Shown one piece after another: positions 5,564 to 6,246 of a stretch of 6,246 bases of DNA. The notes under the pieces were generated by a model. The model saw only the letters and a list, made by a program, of their open reading frames with translations. It was not told where the DNA came from and ran no database searches. The position numbers and the translations under genes were made by a program. Positions within the stretch are counted from its first letter, which is position 1, and every line of letters begins with the position of its first letter. This stretch comes from Bacteroidales bacterium UBA1219. Lineage in GTDB: Bacteria > Bacteroidota > Bacteroidia > Bacteroidales > P3. The DNA is taken from positions 10,333-16,578 of the forward strand of contig DBXF01000077.1 in NCBI GenBank assembly GCA_002309295.1, written 5' to 3'.

Positions 5564-6112
5564 ATGAACGACACTATCAAAGAGATAATCAGCAATAGAC
5601 AGAGCACCCGCAATTTCAGCGACCAAGCCGTTGACACCGAGAAACTTGTGGAAATATGCCAGCTATCGTGCCTTGCACCTTCGTCGTGCAACTCGCAGCC
5701 ATGGCGACTGCATATTGTGCAACGCCCCAGCCCCAAAGTGCCTAAGATAACCGAGGCCTGCCAGACAGTGGGGTTGAACAAGTTTTTGAACAACGTGGGC
5801 AGCTATATCGTTGTGGAACAGACTTTTGGAAACATGAAGTCGAAAAGCGGCGGTTTCTTTGCCGGCAACAACCTCACCCCCATCGACATAGGGATACTGG
5901 CGGCCCACATCTGCCTTGCTGCTCAGGCCGAGGGCTTGGGGACATGCATGATTGGCTCGTTCCGTCGCCGTACTATACTGAAAGCCATGGGGTTCGGACC
6001 GCACCGCAGGGTAAGGCTGGTCATCGCCGTGGGCTACCCCTCCCCCGACGACAAACTTCGCGACAAAAAACGTAAGGATTTAGGCGAGACGATAAGTGTG
6101 GTAAAAGACTGA
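5564..6112 (+). CDS. Small nitroreductase-family FMN oxidoreductase
   Basis: The 182-residue product belongs to the nitroreductase family (PF00881), homodimeric cytosolic FMN enzymes that use NAD(P)H to reduce nitro compounds, quinones, flavins or other acceptors. FMN-contact motifs are visible: NRQSTRNF at 11-18 (Arg12, Ser14, Arg16), LAPSSCNSQPWR at 37-48, and DIGILAAHICLAAQAEGLGTC at 108-128, followed by MIGSF. A typical end, VGYPSPDDKLRDKKRK, lies at 157-171. Length is at the short end for the family and nothing seems truncated. I chose the ATG at 5564, 5 nt after the acyltransferase stop; a TTG at 5555 would instead give a 4-nt overlap. Tight packing implies one mRNA with the acyltransferase. 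The substrate cannot be inferred, and a link to lipid metabolism is only suggested by position. Confidence 0.93.
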   Translation: MNDTIKEIISNRQSTRNFSDQAVDTEKLVEICQLSCLAPSSCNSQPWRLHIVQRPSPKVPKITEACQTVGLNKFLNNVGSYIVVEQTFGNMKSKSGGFFAGNNLTPIDIGILAAHICLAAQAEGLGTCMIGSFRRRTILKAMGFGPHRRVRLVIAVGYPSPDDKLRDKKRKDLGETISVVKD

Positions 6113-6183
6113 TTTTTCAATAAGAAAATCAACACTTCCAATTAAACCATAAACGGACAACAAAACTCATTTCCCACTTTGTA

Positions 6184-6213
6184 TTCCTTTTTTCTCTTGA
6201 AAGAAAAAAGGAA
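6184..6213. repeat. Perfect 12-bp inverted repeat, possible dispersed Bacteroidota hairpin element
   Basis: The arm at 6184-6195 (TTCCTTTTTTCT) is perfectly complementary to 6202-6213 (AGAAAAAAGGAA) around a 6-nt loop CTTGAA. No T-run follows on the plus strand. On the minus strand, likewise, no T-run follows, although one precedes it. From memory, similar CTTGAAAGAAA-containing hairpins recur between genes in Bacteroidota genomes, so this may be one copy of a dispersed element or a bidirectional mRNA 3' end. It lies 71 nt after the nitroreductase stop. Confidence 0.65.
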
Positions 6214-6246
6214 CAAAAAAGGGCGTATAGGTCAAATTGCAGGATG

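Noticed and set aside
6111..6130. GATTTT/AAAATC hairpin at the nitroreductase stop as a terminator
   Set aside because: The stem is A/T-rich, only 6 bp, and is not followed by a T-run, so it is too weak to call.

Overview
The window looks like chromosomal DNA from a member of the Bacteroidota, most likely Bacteroidales (Prevotella/Bacteroides-like). The evidence is the family-typical form of several proteins (PurH, the NA37 nucleoid-associated protein, RidA) and copies of the Bacteroidota -7 promoter element TAnnTTTG upstream of four transcription units, two of them with a TTG about 20 nt further upstream. Leaders are A-rich without clear Shine-Dalgarno sites, and the tRNA gene does not encode CCA. 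I cannot fix the genus from this sequence alone. Coding regions are moderately GC-rich and intergenic gaps are strongly AT-rich.

Layout. Positions 1-1400 (minus strand) hold most of purH, the last two steps of IMP synthesis; its 3' end is off the left edge. A 317-nt divergent intergenic region (1401-1717) carries a good minus-strand purH promoter, a leader of about 120 nt with a terminator-like hairpin, two perfect palindromes, and a plus-strand promoter. Everything to the right is on the plus strand: a secreted DUF1566/Lcl_C-type protein (1718-2338); ridA (2414-2791) with its own -7 element and a rho-independent terminator; a two-gene unit of a low-molecular-weight protein tyrosine phosphatase (2879-3355) and an NA37/NdpA-type nucleoid-associated protein (3352-4428) joined by an ATGA overlap; a tRNA with anticodon CAU (4532-4605) with promoter and terminator; and a second two-gene unit of an LpxL/HtrB-superfamily acyltransferase (4668-5558) and a small nitroreductase (5564-6112). 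The right end is non-coding and carries a perfect 12-bp inverted repeat.

How the genes relate. Most of this is housekeeping: purine synthesis, enamine/imine detoxification by RidA, a methionine-type tRNA and a flavin oxidoreductase. The two tightly packed gene pairs are the best evidence of functional linkage. I see no CRISPR array, transposase, phage gene, toxin-antitoxin pair or recognisable new multi-gene system. The points most worth a second look are the purH leader, the coupling of a phosphatase to a nucleoid-associated protein, the unusual anticodon stem of the tRNA, the isolated acyltransferase, and the terminal inverted repeat.
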